A stretch of DNA of 26,913 bases, taken from assembly GCA_045579305.1 (NCBI GenBank), contig JAZNLY010000112.1:1-26913 (forward strand), given 5' to 3'. Positions 8,275 through 18,700 of this stretch are shown in pieces. A program made the position numbers and the translations under genes. How positions within the stretch are numbered: position 1 is the first letter of the stretch; the number at the start of each line of letters is the position of its first letter. Source of the DNA: Fimenecus sp045579305. Its GTDB lineage: Bacteria > Bacillota > Clostridia > Oscillospirales > Acutalibacteraceae. Under the pieces are notes generated by a model that saw nothing but the letters and a program-made list of their open reading frames with translations, did no database searches and was not told the origin of the DNA.

Positions 8275-9672
8275 TTATTTCATAAGAACAGTAACATTAT
8301 CATCATCAAGACCACTGTTATATAGAAGTGGTTCAACAAATTCCGTTAATGTGTATCCGCCAAGCATTTTTTTAACATCAACTCTGAAAGTTAAAAGAAG
8401 TTTCTCAATTTTCTTAAAACTGCCCATTGTAATTTTGTATTCCACTGTGTCAGGTGAATAATGAGCATTACCACGATAAAGGTTAGCAACTAATTCTAAA
8501 ATAAGATTTACAAACTTTTTATCCTTGCATTCTTCATAATCACTTGGTTTTAAATCGTGATATTTCTTTGAGAATTTTGCCACCTTACTATATGTAAGAC
8601 CATTAAGTTTTTTACCAAGGAACATAACTATCTTCGGATGTTTCATAATCAAATCCTTAGGTAACGAAATACCGCCTTGAGTATTTGCGAATGCTTCAAC
8701 ATCATGCTCCATGTTGTATGGGATGTCTTCAATTATACCAATAAATCCTTTTCTTGCATATTCAGTAAAACTCATACCAAGGTCAGGAAGGTCTATGTCA
8801 ATTGTACGGATATCTGCTGTGCCTTTTTCTGTATCAATGGTAATCTTTCTCATTTTGGGTGGAAAGGCAGCAAGACACGATGTCTGTACACTATAAATTT
8901 TATTTCCTTTTTCACTCATTATTTCTTTCATGCATTGAATATGTGAATGACCGCTGAAAAATAGTTTTACACCCATATCGGCAAGTTCTTTAATTCTCGT
9001 CTCACCATTTGGGAAAGCGTGACCTTTTCCCACAATCGCATAAGCCGGAGAAGGTGCGACTATAGGACGATGGGTACTACAAATAACCATTGCACCTTTT
9101 TCTTTTGCTTTTTCTGTGTGAGACTTAACCCACGCCATAAGCTCATCAGAAAATTCAGGCGAGCCATGGTGCTCCTCATCAAGAAAATCATAACCCATTG
9201 CTATATGATAAAGTCCCGGTAAAATTTCAGCAATATAGGTTATACCATCATCATAGGTATCAAAGGCTTTATCCCTGCCGAATGGATTATACATTTCCTT
9301 TACTACTTCTTCAGGCAGATGTTCCATAGGAATTTGCTCACCGTTCTTACCAAAACCATGAATTGGAAAATATGGATAATCGTGATTATCTGTATAAACA
9401 AAAGGATTTCCACCATTATCTGTGAATTCCTGCAGTAAATCTCTTACTTCTTCGTGGCTGTAAGACTCCCCATGATTTGTAAGGTCACCAGTAATGATAA
9501 CGGTATTTGTGTCTTCATCTGCTTCAATTATTTCTAATGCTTTTTTGAAGGCTTCTTCACTTTTCAAAATGCATATCTGTGTGCTTGGTTGTGGAAAAGT
9601 ACGCCAGTCACACAAAAAATTCCTCTTACTATAATAATGCACATCGGTAATGTGATAAAAATTGTAAATCAT
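8275..9672 (-). CDS. Calcineurin-like metallophosphoesterase
   Basis: A 465-residue cytoplasmic metallophosphoesterase. The ligand set is in order: D10-x-H12 (TDVHY), G62-D63 (GDLTNHG), N96-H97 (in DNHD, where most family members have GNHD), H201 (STHRP) and G241-H-S-H244. All metal ligands appear present. Residues after about 290 form an extra C-terminal region I do not recognise, which makes it longer than a minimal domain. It hydrolyses an unidentified phosphomono- or diester. The start has AGGAG six bases upstream. It lies 95 bases downstream of the GH116-like gene with no terminator between, so the two probably share the promoter at 12,270-12,299. Confidence 0.85.
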   Translation of the reverse strand: MIYNFYHITDVHYYSKRNFLCDWRTFPQPSTQICILKSEEAFKKALEIIEADEDTNTVIITGDLTNHGESYSHEEVRDLLQEFTDNGGNPFVYTDNHDYPYFPIHGFGKNGEQIPMEHLPEEVVKEMYNPFGRDKAFDTYDDGITYIAEILPGLYHIAMGYDFLDEEHHGSPEFSDELMAWVKSHTEKAKEKGAMVICSTHRPIVAPSPAYAIVGKGHAFPNGETRIKELADMGVKLFFSGHSHIQCMKEIMSEKGNKIYSVQTSCLAAFPPKMRKITIDTEKGTADIRTIDIDLPDLGMSFTEYARKGFIGIIEDIPYNMEHDVEAFANTQGGISLPKDLIMKHPKIVMFLGKKLNGLTYSKVAKFSKKYHDLKPSDYEECKDKKFVNLILELVANLYRGNAHYSPDTVEYKITMGSFKKIEKLLLTFRVDVKKMLGGYTLTEFVEPLLYNSGLDDDNVTVLMK

Positions 9673-9767
9673 ATTTACTCCTTATAAAAATAACTGATAA
9701 TGGTAAAACTCATGTATAATTCCGTGAATTGCTTAAGAATAAGATTATAAAATATAACACTTTTTGT

Positions 9768-12230
9768 TTATTTAATTGTAATATCCCAACCATCAAGATT
9801 ACCTTTAAGATATTCGATATTATATTTGCCGTCTGTAAATTTTACAGTTGCAAGAATTTCAGAAAGACAAAGTGGAAGTGTTATATTCTTGTCTATAGGA
9901 TTTAAAATCAATTTCTTGTTCGCATAATCTACTGAAAGTCCCAACGCAGCGTGAAGTGTTGTCCAGGACGACATTGGTCGTGTATAGTGGTGACCACATT
10001 CCCAATGGTCCCAAAATGAGCCTAATCTCATCTGATTATTATGAATGGACCGGATTTCAGTATCTGCGATGTCATCGAGTCCCACAGAAAGTGCAAGAGC
10101 AGAAAAAGCATAACCGATGCCTGTCCACACAGCACCTGCCTGACAATTTTTGTATGTATGAATTGTTGTTTTTCTGTTATCGTGACAAGCAGCATTGATA
10201 AGTCCTGCTTCACTATCGAAATTCTTTTGGAATATGAATTTCACAACTTCACGGATTCTTTCATCGGAAAGATTACCCGTAACACCCATCATTCTCAAAA
10301 ACCATTCTCCGTCAAGCTGGTCACTCATAAGTGACTCATCAGTTTCAGTTTCGTTTCTCCAAAGGTTATAATATTCACTATTCCAGAGTTTTTCTTCCAA
10401 TGAAACTTTACCTTTTTTCAAAAGGGAATTCCATTTATCCTGACGGGTTTTATCGTACACATTTTCTGCAATAATCACGGCAGACTTAAGACTGGCAAGC
10501 CAAAGAATTGAGATATATGCAGGTGTACCGGAGAAATTCCACGAATCATACGTGTTACGCTTTGTGTCATAGTCAGGCAAGCCATCACCATCGGTGTCAA
10601 GCTTTTCTATTGAATCCATTGCTCGTTTCACATTGTCCCAAAGGGAAACAAGATACTCGCGGTCACCTGTGAAAAGGTAATCACGAAGCACCATAAGGAC
10701 AAACTGCATATTCATATCAACACGGTCATAACTATTGTCAACCTGCATAAAACCGGGCTTGAAAAGATGATGGACTCTTCCGTCTTTTCTTTGGAATTCT
10801 GCTCCCATTTTCATCTGTTTTTTCTGTAAATCAGGGAACAAATTGATTAAGCCAAAAGAAGCGTGATATGTAATGTCGGTAGTATGGAATCCGCAATATC
10901 CCAAGCCTTCCCATAATCCAAATTTTCCGTTTTTAAGATAACACGAACTTTTAACAAGCTGTGAAAGGTTTGATGACCAGGCATCAGGATAAACTGATGG
11001 TAAACTTGTATTATAAAGTAAATCTGCAAAATCAACTGCTGATTTATAAACATCGTCATAATTATCCGTCAAAAATCTATTTGCATCAAGAGAATTCTTA
11101 TACAAATTCTCATAATAATGACCTAATCTTTTGCCTCTTGTACTGAAATGATTAGGGAAATACCAAGAAAGAACAAATCGGATATTTTTCTTTTCCTTCG
11201 GAGCAAGTGTTATTCTACTACAAAGAGCACAAGAGCCAAAATCTTTTCCCATTCTCCACATTTGTCTTTGACAACATTTAAGGAACTCTATTTTTTCTTC
11301 TCTGTTTGATGGAAAATTCGGAGTACAATGTACAATTCGTTTTAACAAAGAAATTGCGAAAGGATATTTTGAATATTCATTACATAAATAGTCAATTTTT
11401 TCATTTTTAAGCACACTCAAATTAATCGGAATTATTGGTGGTTTTACTCCGATTTCACTATCAGGCAAATTACCTTTTTCTCTGAAATCAAACAAGAATG
11501 ATTCCTGAGTTACACCGAAATCAGAATTACCCACATATTCTTTAAGAAAACGAAAATTTTCTGCAGTAATATATGATTTATCACCATCACCATTTATTGA
11601 AAGACAAACATCTCCACAAGAAGCAGAATTCGAACTGTTTTCAGGTTGGACGTGAACAGCATAACCATTTTCCATTTCAATAAGAGAATTCTTGTTGCTC
11701 TCTTTATTGTTCATAAAATTAGGCTCTAACGCACCTAAAAGGCTGATTTCTAATTCGTTATCCGTTGGGTTTTCAACTGCAAAATCAAGATAAAAGCCAG
11801 GTGTTGCGGATATATCTGAATAATGTGGCACAAATGGAGAAACTGCTCTTAAATTAACTTTACAAGGCAAATCTTCATCAACATAATCCAAATCACAAAC
11901 AGGAAATCTCCCATCAAAATCTATTCTTTCAACCGGCTTATTCCAGGCAAACATTCTATATGTAAAATCGTCAGCATCTGTTTTCATACCAAGTTTGCGA
12001 ATGATTGATTTCGAATTTTCACTTTTTGCACGTACCCAGAAAGAGAGTGCACCTGTACTACCCTCTCCGTCATCAACCTTCTTTTCATGACATCTTGTTG
12101 TAAGTCTTGGAGGATTTGCAATCTGCCAATAGTGAAATTCACCATCGGGTAAAAGTTCAACACTTCCCGTGCCAATACCGCCCAAAGCAATACCACTTGT
12201 ATGAGTTTTAGTTGTAGTAATCTTTGCCAT
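9768..12230 (-). CDS. GH116-type beta-glucosidase / glucosylceramidase-like enzyme
   Basis: An 820-residue protein of the non-lysosomal glucosylceramidase (GBA2) family. The N-terminus has the family opening GIALGGIGTGSVEL (residues 13-26). The (alpha/alpha)6 catalytic domain holds E441 in the WEG motif, a candidate nucleophile, and D562 in NTYDSW after a DTDGDGLPDY loop, the expected acid/base. It likely removes beta-linked glucose or a related sugar from an imported glycoside. No signal peptide or membrane segment is seen. I place the start at the ATG at 12,230 (AGGGA upstream). The frame stays open 23 more codons to another ATG, but that one lies on the -35 box of the gene's own promoter and cannot be transcribed from it. 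It is the first gene of a minus-strand pair. Confidence 0.85.
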   Translation of the reverse strand: MAKITTTKTHTSGIALGGIGTGSVELLPDGEFHYWQIANPPRLTTRCHEKKVDDGEGSTGALSFWVRAKSENSKSIIRKLGMKTDADDFTYRMFAWNKPVERIDFDGRFPVCDLDYVDEDLPCKVNLRAVSPFVPHYSDISATPGFYLDFAVENPTDNELEISLLGALEPNFMNNKESNKNSLIEMENGYAVHVQPENSSNSASCGDVCLSINGDGDKSYITAENFRFLKEYVGNSDFGVTQESFLFDFREKGNLPDSEIGVKPPIIPINLSVLKNEKIDYLCNEYSKYPFAISLLKRIVHCTPNFPSNREEKIEFLKCCQRQMWRMGKDFGSCALCSRITLAPKEKKNIRFVLSWYFPNHFSTRGKRLGHYYENLYKNSLDANRFLTDNYDDVYKSAVDFADLLYNTSLPSVYPDAWSSNLSQLVKSSCYLKNGKFGLWEGLGYCGFHTTDITYHASFGLINLFPDLQKKQMKMGAEFQRKDGRVHHLFKPGFMQVDNSYDRVDMNMQFVLMVLRDYLFTGDREYLVSLWDNVKRAMDSIEKLDTDGDGLPDYDTKRNTYDSWNFSGTPAYISILWLASLKSAVIIAENVYDKTRQDKWNSLLKKGKVSLEEKLWNSEYYNLWRNETETDESLMSDQLDGEWFLRMMGVTGNLSDERIREVVKFIFQKNFDSEAGLINAACHDNRKTTIHTYKNCQAGAVWTGIGYAFSALALSVGLDDIADTEIRSIHNNQMRLGSFWDHWECGHHYTRPMSSWTTLHAALGLSVDYANKKLILNPIDKNITLPLCLSEILATVKFTDGKYNIEYLKGNLDGWDITIK

Positions 12231-12269
12231 AACAATCCCTGCTTTTACACAATTAAACTTTATATTCAA

Positions 12270-12299
12270 ATTATATCGGTTTGTACTTATCTTTGTCAA
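12270..12299 (-). promoter_or_regulatory. Consensus sigma-A promoter of the GH116/phosphoesterase pair
   Basis: On the minus strand a perfect TTGACA (12,294-12,299) and a perfect TATAAT (12,270-12,275) stand 18 bp apart. Transcription would begin near 12,263, giving a leader of about 33 bases to the ATG at 12,230. A promoter this close to consensus suggests either high basal expression or control by a repressor. Confidence 0.8.
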
Positions 12300-12311
12300 T
12301 AATATGCTACC

Positions 12312-12340
12312 TTGTAAAATACTTTACCGTATGATATACT
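12312..12340 (+). promoter_or_regulatory. Sigma-A promoter of the PHP-to-mannosidase operon
   Basis: TTGTAA (12,312-12,317), a 17-bp spacer and TATACT (12,335-12,340) form a good promoter pointing right. Its -35 box lies 12 bases from the -35 box of the leftward promoter, so the two are back to back and could share an operator. The start site would be near 12,347, before the GGGAGGG ribosome binding site at 12,360-12,366. Confidence 0.7.
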
Positions 12341-12372
12341 GAAATCTGTTAAAAATGGTGGGAGGGAAAAAA

Positions 12373-13632
12373 TTGCAGCTCGTTCACAAAATCACGAAAG
12401 ACAAAGAGGGTTTGTATTACACTGTGCCCTTCACTGTACCCGAAAATGTTGTGAAAATCACTGTCAGCTATGACTACTATAAACCCACAAAAGGAATGAT
12501 GGGTGACATTAAACCATCAAATACAATTGACCTTGGTTTAATGGATGAAAAAGGTAATTTCCTAGGTTGGTCAGGTAGTGCTCACAAGAGTATTTTTGTC
12601 GGTGAGTTTGAAGCGTCAAACGGATATCTCACTCAACCTATAAATAGCGGTGAATGGCAAATAATCGTTGGTGCTTATCACGTTATGGAAAACGGCGTTG
12701 ATGTTACATATAATATTGATTTTGAATATAAAAAAGAAGTTCTGCTTTTTGGTGATTTACACATCCACTCAAATGCTTCTGACGGTAAATTTAACGCATA
12801 TGAATTGGGACTTATGGCAAAAGAAAAAGGTCTTGATTTCATAGGTCTTGCAAACCACAATAATTTTGCAGAAAACCTTCATCTGCCACATATTGATGAT
12901 TTGACATTCATCCCTGCAGTTGAGTGGACACATTATAACGGACATATGAATTTTTTTGGTGTGAAAGCACCATTTGAGAATTCATTTATAGCAAATACAA
13001 AAGAAGAAATGCAGAAAATTATCTCCCACGCAAAAGGTCTTGGTGCAATAATCTCAGTCAACCATCCTAAATGTTCATTTTGCCCATACAAATGGGAAGA
13101 CGAAAACGCCTTTGATATGATGGAAATATGGAACGGGCCAATGAGACCTACAAACGAAAGAGCAGTTGAATGGTGGACATCTCTTTTAAGAAAAGGTAGA
13201 AAAATTCCCATTGTCGGTGGTAGCGATTACCACAAGCCAAAACAATTTGCAAAGCTGGGAAATCCTGTTACTGCAGTTTATTCAGAATCTCGTGGTGCTG
13301 ATGATATTCTTAATGCAATTAAAAGTGGTAATTCATTTGTTACTGAAAAGGTTGACGGAATAAGACTTAACCTTAAATATGGTGACACTGTAATAGGTGG
13401 CACCGCAGATTTCAACAGTAAAGTCCCTCTTGAAATCACAAGCAATACTAAAAAAGTAATTCTTGTGACAGATAATGGTGAAAAAGAAATTTTCATTTCA
13501 AATGGCATTGCAAAAACGACACTCGAAAAAACTAAATTTGCCTATGTTAAGGTCACAAAAGGCATTGGTAAATTTAAAAGAATATGTGCAATTTCAAATC
13601 CAATATACTTTACTTTTTCTAAGGAGGCATAA
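12373..13632 (+). CDS. CehA/McbA-type PHP metallohydrolase
   Basis: A 419-residue protein with an N-terminal beta-sandwich (about 1-122) and a PHP domain (about 123-300). Metal ligands visible are H130-x-H132 and D137 (DLHIHSNASDG), H162, E184 (AVEWTH), H191, H231 (VNHPK), and D285-x-H287 (GGSDYH). The fold and order match the CehA/McbA phosphoesterase group, so phosphodiester hydrolysis is more likely than DNA-related roles. The start is a TTG at 12,373 preceded by GGGAGGG at a six-base gap; an in-frame ATG at 12,355 overlaps that ribosome binding site and has none of its own. The stop codon region contains AAGGAGG, the ribosome binding site of the next gene, implying tight coupling. Confidence 0.85.
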   Translation: MQLVHKITKDKEGLYYTVPFTVPENVVKITVSYDYYKPTKGMMGDIKPSNTIDLGLMDEKGNFLGWSGSAHKSIFVGEFEASNGYLTQPINSGEWQIIVGAYHVMENGVDVTYNIDFEYKKEVLLFGDLHIHSNASDGKFNAYELGLMAKEKGLDFIGLANHNNFAENLHLPHIDDLTFIPAVEWTHYNGHMNFFGVKAPFENSFIANTKEEMQKIISHAKGLGAIISVNHPKCSFCPYKWEDENAFDMMEIWNGPMRPTNERAVEWWTSLLRKGRKIPIVGGSDYHKPKQFAKLGNPVTAVYSESRGADDILNAIKSGNSFVTEKVDGIRLNLKYGDTVIGGTADFNSKVPLEITSNTKKVILVTDNGEKEIFISNGIAKTTLEKTKFAYVKVTKGIGKFKRICAISNPIYFTFSKEA

Positions 13633-13635
13633 AAA

Positions 13636-14940
13636 ATGAAAACTCAAAGTCCATTAGTTAAAAAGACATCTCCATATCGTTATGGATTTGCAATGTTTGG
13701 CACATCCCTTCCTATTAATATGTTCAAATCCTTTGCTGCAATTTTCTATGTGGATACATTGGGACTTGATATGGAAAGATATGCTCTTATTCCTTTAATT
13801 TACGCTTTTGTTGATGCTATCGACAATCCTGTTTATGGCTTTTTATCAGACAACACAAGAACAAAATGGGGCAGAAGAAGACCTTGGTTGCTTATAGGCA
13901 CTCCCCTCCTCGTTCTTTTCTTTATTCTTTTCTATAATGTACCAGGTGTAATTCAGACAGATGATAAAAAACTGTTTATCTATATGCTTCTTATGTACAT
14001 ACTCACAGGTACTCTTGACTCACTTGTCAATGCAAACTATGGCTCACTTTTCGTTGAACTTTTCAAAAAAGATGAGGACCGTGCAAAGACAAATAGTTTC
14101 CGTCAGACCTGTCAGCTTTTTGCAATGGCAATCAGTATTGCCTTAACTCCAATGGTTACCGAAGCAATCGGATTCCAACTCACTGCTATAATTTATGGTA
14201 TTTTGGCTCTTGCAGTTATGATGTATTGCTTCTGGGGTTGTCACGAAACTGAAACAAACTATGAAGAATTAGAAAAACCAAAGCTTTTACCAAGTATTAT
14301 AGCGCTCGTTACAAATCCTCGTTTCTGGATTTTCGGACTCGCTGGTGCATTTTATTCTGCCGCATTTTCACTTATCACACAAGCATTACCATTCTATGTA
14401 AAATACACATTAGGACTTGGTGGTAGCACAACGACAATAATGCTTGCTGTGGTACTTGTTGTTGCAGTTTTCGGTATGATAATCTGGTCAAGGCTTACAA
14501 AAAAAGTTCCTATTATGACTGTATGGCGTATTGGATTTATCGTAATGGCTTTAGGCTTTATTCCACTTTTCTTTGTATCAAGTTTAGTACCCGCAATTAT
14601 AATTGCAGCAGGTATGGGCTTTGGTGTGGCTGCTTGTCTTACAACTATGGACTGTATCGGTGCAAAAATTGTTGATGACGACTATAGAAATCACGGCATT
14701 AAGCGTGAGGGTATTATCAACTCACTTATGGGTGTTATGAACAGACTTAATGGTCTTTATATTTCACTTGCTTTCTTTGTAACATCACGATGCTTCGGCT
14801 TTGAAGATGGTGACAATCCGGGTGAAAATCCTGCCCTTGCAGCAAGAGTGTTGCTTTGTGTTTTCCCTGCTGCAGCAATGATATTAGCAACAGTTGTATC
14901 AATATTCCTTAAATTCCCAGGGGACAAAAAGGATGAGTAA
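13636..14940 (+). CDS. GPH-family (MelB-like) sugar:cation symporter, second copy
   Basis: A 434-residue membrane protein with about 12 hydrophobic segments. The classic GPH region is present at about residues 57-87: DAIDNPVYGFLSD, which includes the cation-site aspartates, followed by the basic RTKWGRRRPW loop. It is closer to textbook MelB/XynB-type carriers than the symporter at 307-1827 and is not a recent duplicate of it. It probably imports the oligosaccharide cut by the deacetylase and mannosidase encoded next. Its AAGGAGG site is inside the end of the PHP gene, and its TAA overlaps the ATG of the next gene, so the whole operon is translationally linked. Confidence 0.88.
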   Translation: MKTQSPLVKKTSPYRYGFAMFGTSLPINMFKSFAAIFYVDTLGLDMERYALIPLIYAFVDAIDNPVYGFLSDNTRTKWGRRRPWLLIGTPLLVLFFILFYNVPGVIQTDDKKLFIYMLLMYILTGTLDSLVNANYGSLFVELFKKDEDRAKTNSFRQTCQLFAMAISIALTPMVTEAIGFQLTAIIYGILALAVMMYCFWGCHETETNYEELEKPKLLPSIIALVTNPRFWIFGLAGAFYSAAFSLITQALPFYVKYTLGLGGSTTTIMLAVVLVVAVFGMIIWSRLTKKVPIMTVWRIGFIVMALGFIPLFFVSSLVPAIIIAAGMGFGVAACLTTMDCIGAKIVDDDYRNHGIKREGIINSLMGVMNRLNGLYISLAFFVTSRCFGFEDGDNPGENPALAARVLLCVFPAAAMILATVVSIFLKFPGDKKDE

Positions 14941-15763
14941 ATTCTTAATAATCAATGCCGATGATTTTGGCTATAATCACGAGCAGAATGAGGCAATAAA
15001 AGAACTTTTAGAAAAAGGACTTATCACATCAACATCCCTTATGTCCGTTGCGCCTGACAGAGATGATGCAATTAGCTTTGCAAAGGAAAACAAATTATCT
15101 GTTGGTGTTCATCTTACAATCAATTCTGACGATGAAAACAAAAAGTGGAACAGTATCACAAATGCAAAGTCTCTTGGTATTGACGGAATGCCTGCAAACC
15201 CAATCAAGGCGAAACGAAAAGATGTGCGAAACGAATTAGAAGCACAATACCAATATATCATCAAGAATGGCGGTACTATTGACCATGCTGATAACCATTG
15301 TGGTACGCTTTATGGCATAAACGGCAGACGATTTTTCCTTGACGCGTTTGACTTTTGCAGTGAACATAACCTGCCTTTCCGTTTCCCGAAAACTGCGGGA
15401 TTTCTTGAAAGACAGTTAAACGGAAAAGTTCCAAAGCCTATTATTGCTTTACAAAATGCAATAGTAAACTCCGGTAAAAAAAGAAACGTTCAGATGCTTG
15501 ATGATTTGGTGTCTAACCCTTGGTCAATGAATAAAATTAAGACTTATGACAATTTGCGAGAGTATTATTTCAATGCAGTCGATAATTGCATTTACGGTGT
15601 GACCGAAATATTTTTACATCCTGCTCTACCCAACGAAAAGATGGGTAAAGAATGGCAAAAACGAGTATTTGAATATGAACTCTTAAAAAGTGGCGACTTG
15701 CTCACCCGCGCAAAAGAAAAGGATGTTCAAGTCGTTTCATGGAAAGTTTTTAATAACAAATAA
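14933..15763 (+). CDS. ChbG/HpnK (YdjC-like) carbohydrate deacetylase
   Basis: A 276-residue protein of the YdjC family, whose members remove N-acetyl groups from chitooligosaccharides or acetylated sugars using a metal ion. The tandem aspartates D10-D11 (NADDFGYN), H60 (VGVHLT) and the H118-x3-H122 cluster (DHADNHCG) form the expected metal and catalytic set; a late EIFLHPAL carries another histidine. The start is the ATG at 14,933, overlapping the symporter stop (ATGAGTAA); a longer in-frame reading from 14,894 would add 13 residues before the conserved N-terminal strand and is unlikely. Position between a sugar importer and a GH38 mannosidase suggests it acts on an N-acetylhexosamine-containing oligosaccharide. 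Confidence 0.85.
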   Translation: MSKFLIINADDFGYNHEQNEAIKELLEKGLITSTSLMSVAPDRDDAISFAKENKLSVGVHLTINSDDENKKWNSITNAKSLGIDGMPANPIKAKRKDVRNELEAQYQYIIKNGGTIDHADNHCGTLYGINGRRFFLDAFDFCSEHNLPFRFPKTAGFLERQLNGKVPKPIIALQNAIVNSGKKRNVQMLDDLVSNPWSMNKIKTYDNLREYYFNAVDNCIYGVTEIFLHPALPNEKMGKEWQKRVFEYELLKSGDLLTRAKEKDVQVVSWKVFNNK

Positions 15764-15787
15764 AAAAAGATAAACGGAGATGGCATT

Positions 15788-18700
15788 ATGCTTTGCAAAC
15801 AACATTATGAAAAAATGGTGGCTAAGCTTCAGCGTTTTGAAGAAACACTTAATCCATATTTATTTACAAAAATACAGTCAATTCCTGCTACTGCTTTCGT
15901 TGCAAACGAGCAGTTTCACACAATTCCTGCAAATGAGAATTTTGAGGCAATCTCATCCGGTTGGAAATGGGGTGACGAAGGTGCATACTGTTGGTTAAAG
16001 GCAGAATATACTGTGCCTGAAGACTTGGATGGTAAAGATATCTTCATTATGCCTAAAATGGGTGGATATGAGGCCATGCTCTGGGTTGACGGTGTCCCAT
16101 TCGGCACATTCAACACTAAAATTGTCTATACTTCACACGGAAACCATTACTGTGGACTTATCAAAAAAAATGCAAAGGCAAATGAGAAGATAGATATTGC
16201 CATTGAATACTATGCAGGTCATCATTATCGTGGTTGTGACCCGTTCTCAAGGGATTTGCGACAGGTTAACACATATGATTTCACTTTTGAAAATCTTGAT
16301 ATCTGCATTAAGAACGAAGAAATCAACAAATTCTATTTTGACCTTAAAATTGTTACTCAATTAGCAACCGAACTTCCCGACAGTAGTTTTATGAAAGCAA
16401 ATGCTATCAATGCTCTTACTGAAGTTCATAAAATTCTTTATTATTCTCCTGAAGATGTTTCTGAAAACGAATTTTTTGAGGCAATTAAATCCGCACAACC
16501 ACATCTTACAAAAGCATTATCACTTAAAAATGGTGATGCCTCCCCTGTTGCGGGTCTTATTGGTCATTCTCATATGGACACAGCATGGCTCTGGCACGTT
16601 GACGAAACAATTAAAAAGTGTGCAAGAACATACAGTAATCAGATAAGCCTTATGGAGCAATATCCTGAACATCGTTTCGTACAGAGTTCTTCCTGTCACA
16701 GCGATATGGTGAGAAAATACTATCCTGAACTTTTCACTCGTATTCAGGAGAAAGTTGCAGAAGGCAGATATGAACCAAACGGTGCCGTCTGGGTTGAATG
16801 TGACTGTAATATCACATCGGGTGAATCTATGATTCGTCAGTTTCTTTGGGGACAACGATTTACACAGAAATACTTTAACTATCGTTCAAATGCATTCTGG
16901 TTACCGGATACATTCGGTTATTCAGCATCAATTCCACAGATTATGAAAGGTTGTGGAGTTGACTACTTCCTGACCACAAAAATCAACTGGAATGACACAA
17001 ATGCTTTTCCATATAACACATTCTACTGGCAAGGTATTGACGGAACAAAGGTATTCTCACACTTTAACACAACTCATTCATGGCCTGATGTAAGAGAACT
17101 CCGTGATTGTCTTGTGAATGAAGAACATCAAAAAGACCAACCAACTGTTACAAACAAGCGACTTATGACATACGGTTATGGAGACGGTGGTGGAGGACCA
17201 CAGTTTGAAATGATTGAAACTGCTCGTCGTTGTGAAGATTTATATGATGTTCCAAAAACTTACCACACAACTGTAAGTGACTTTATGCACGACCTTGAGG
17301 AAACCTGTGTTAATCCAAATACATATCGTGGTGAGCTTTATCTTGAACTTCATCGCGGAACGCTTACAAATCAGCACGAAATCAAGTATAACAACAGAAA
17401 AGCAGAATTGACATTAAGAGATTTGGAATTCTTAACAGTATGCGAAAGTCTCAAAAAGGCCATTCCTTGCAGTGCTGAAAAGACAAATAAACTCTATGAA
17501 ACACTGTTATTGAATCAATTCCATGATATTCTTCCGGGCACTTGTATCAACAGAGCACACGAAGAATGCAAGGCACAAATGCGACAAGTCATCAAAGATG
17601 CAAAAGAACAGATTGAAAACATCACAAACAGTGATGAAAACTGCATTTCAGTAATAAATTCACTTTCATTCGAAAGAAACGATGTTATTTTTGCAGATGA
17701 CAACGGAAAGACAGTTGCAGATGTAATACAACAGACATATACTGACATTAGTGGTAATAATATCCGTCTTTTAGATGGTGTAAAAGTACCTGCATTATCA
17801 TCTGTTCAGTTGAATTTTGGTGAAAGTAAAGAAACAAATAACAAACCATTTATTTGCGATGGAAACACACTTACTACTCCTTTTGCAAAGGTAGAATTTG
17901 ACGAAAATGGTTTCATTTCATCCTTTGTGGACACAGTTGCACAAAGAGAACTTGTTGACGGATTGCCATTTAATACATTCTTAATGGCAGAGGATGTGCC
18001 AATGAGTTGGGACAACTGGGATATTGACGCAGATATTGAAATGAAATTCAAGCCTTGTGCAACTCTGATTGAAAGAAATGTGGTATCAGATGGCGAAGTT
18101 GCATTCATTGTCCGTAGCAAATATAAAATCAGTGAGAAATCTAATATAATCCAGGATATGATTTTCTTTGCAAATTCTCCTGAAGTTCGTTTTGATACTT
18201 ATATGGACTGGCAGGATGACCACCGCTTCTTAAAGACTGCATTTGATACTGATGTCCGTGAAGACTTTGCAAGACACGAGATTCAATTTGGTTATTGCAA
18301 ACGACCAACAACGAGAAACAACTCTATTGAACAGGCAAAATTTGAGGTTGTTAATCACAAGTACACTGACCTTTCAGAGCCCAATTACGGTATAACGGTT
18401 ATGAATGATTGTAAGTACGGAATTTCTGTAAATGGTTCACAAATCAGTCTCTCTCTCCACAAAGGTGGCAATCATCCTGATGTGAAGGGTGACAAAGGCT
18501 TACATCACGCAGTATATTCGTTTATGCCACACAACTGTGCTTTCGGTGCAAAGGCAGTAATTCAACCTGCATACAAACTCAATATTCCACACATTGTGTC
18601 CACTGGTATTTATGGCGTGAAATCACTTGTTAATGTGGATAAACCTAACATTATTGTTGAGTCAATTAAACCTTGTGAAGATGAAAATAAGGCATTTATT

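Noticed and set aside
8087..8461. 124-codon plus-strand frame over the convergent terminator
   Set aside because: Shadow of the rhamnosidase end and of the opposite-strand metallophosphoesterase; crosses the bidirectional terminator.
12231..12299. Upstream ATG that would extend the GH116 protein by 23 residues
   Set aside because: It coincides with the gene's own -35 box, and the extension does not resemble the family; the ATG at 12,230 has an AGGGA site.
307..14940. The two GPH symporters as a recent duplication
   Set aside because: They differ in length, N- and C-termini and in the family loop sequence; they look like separate members of the family.
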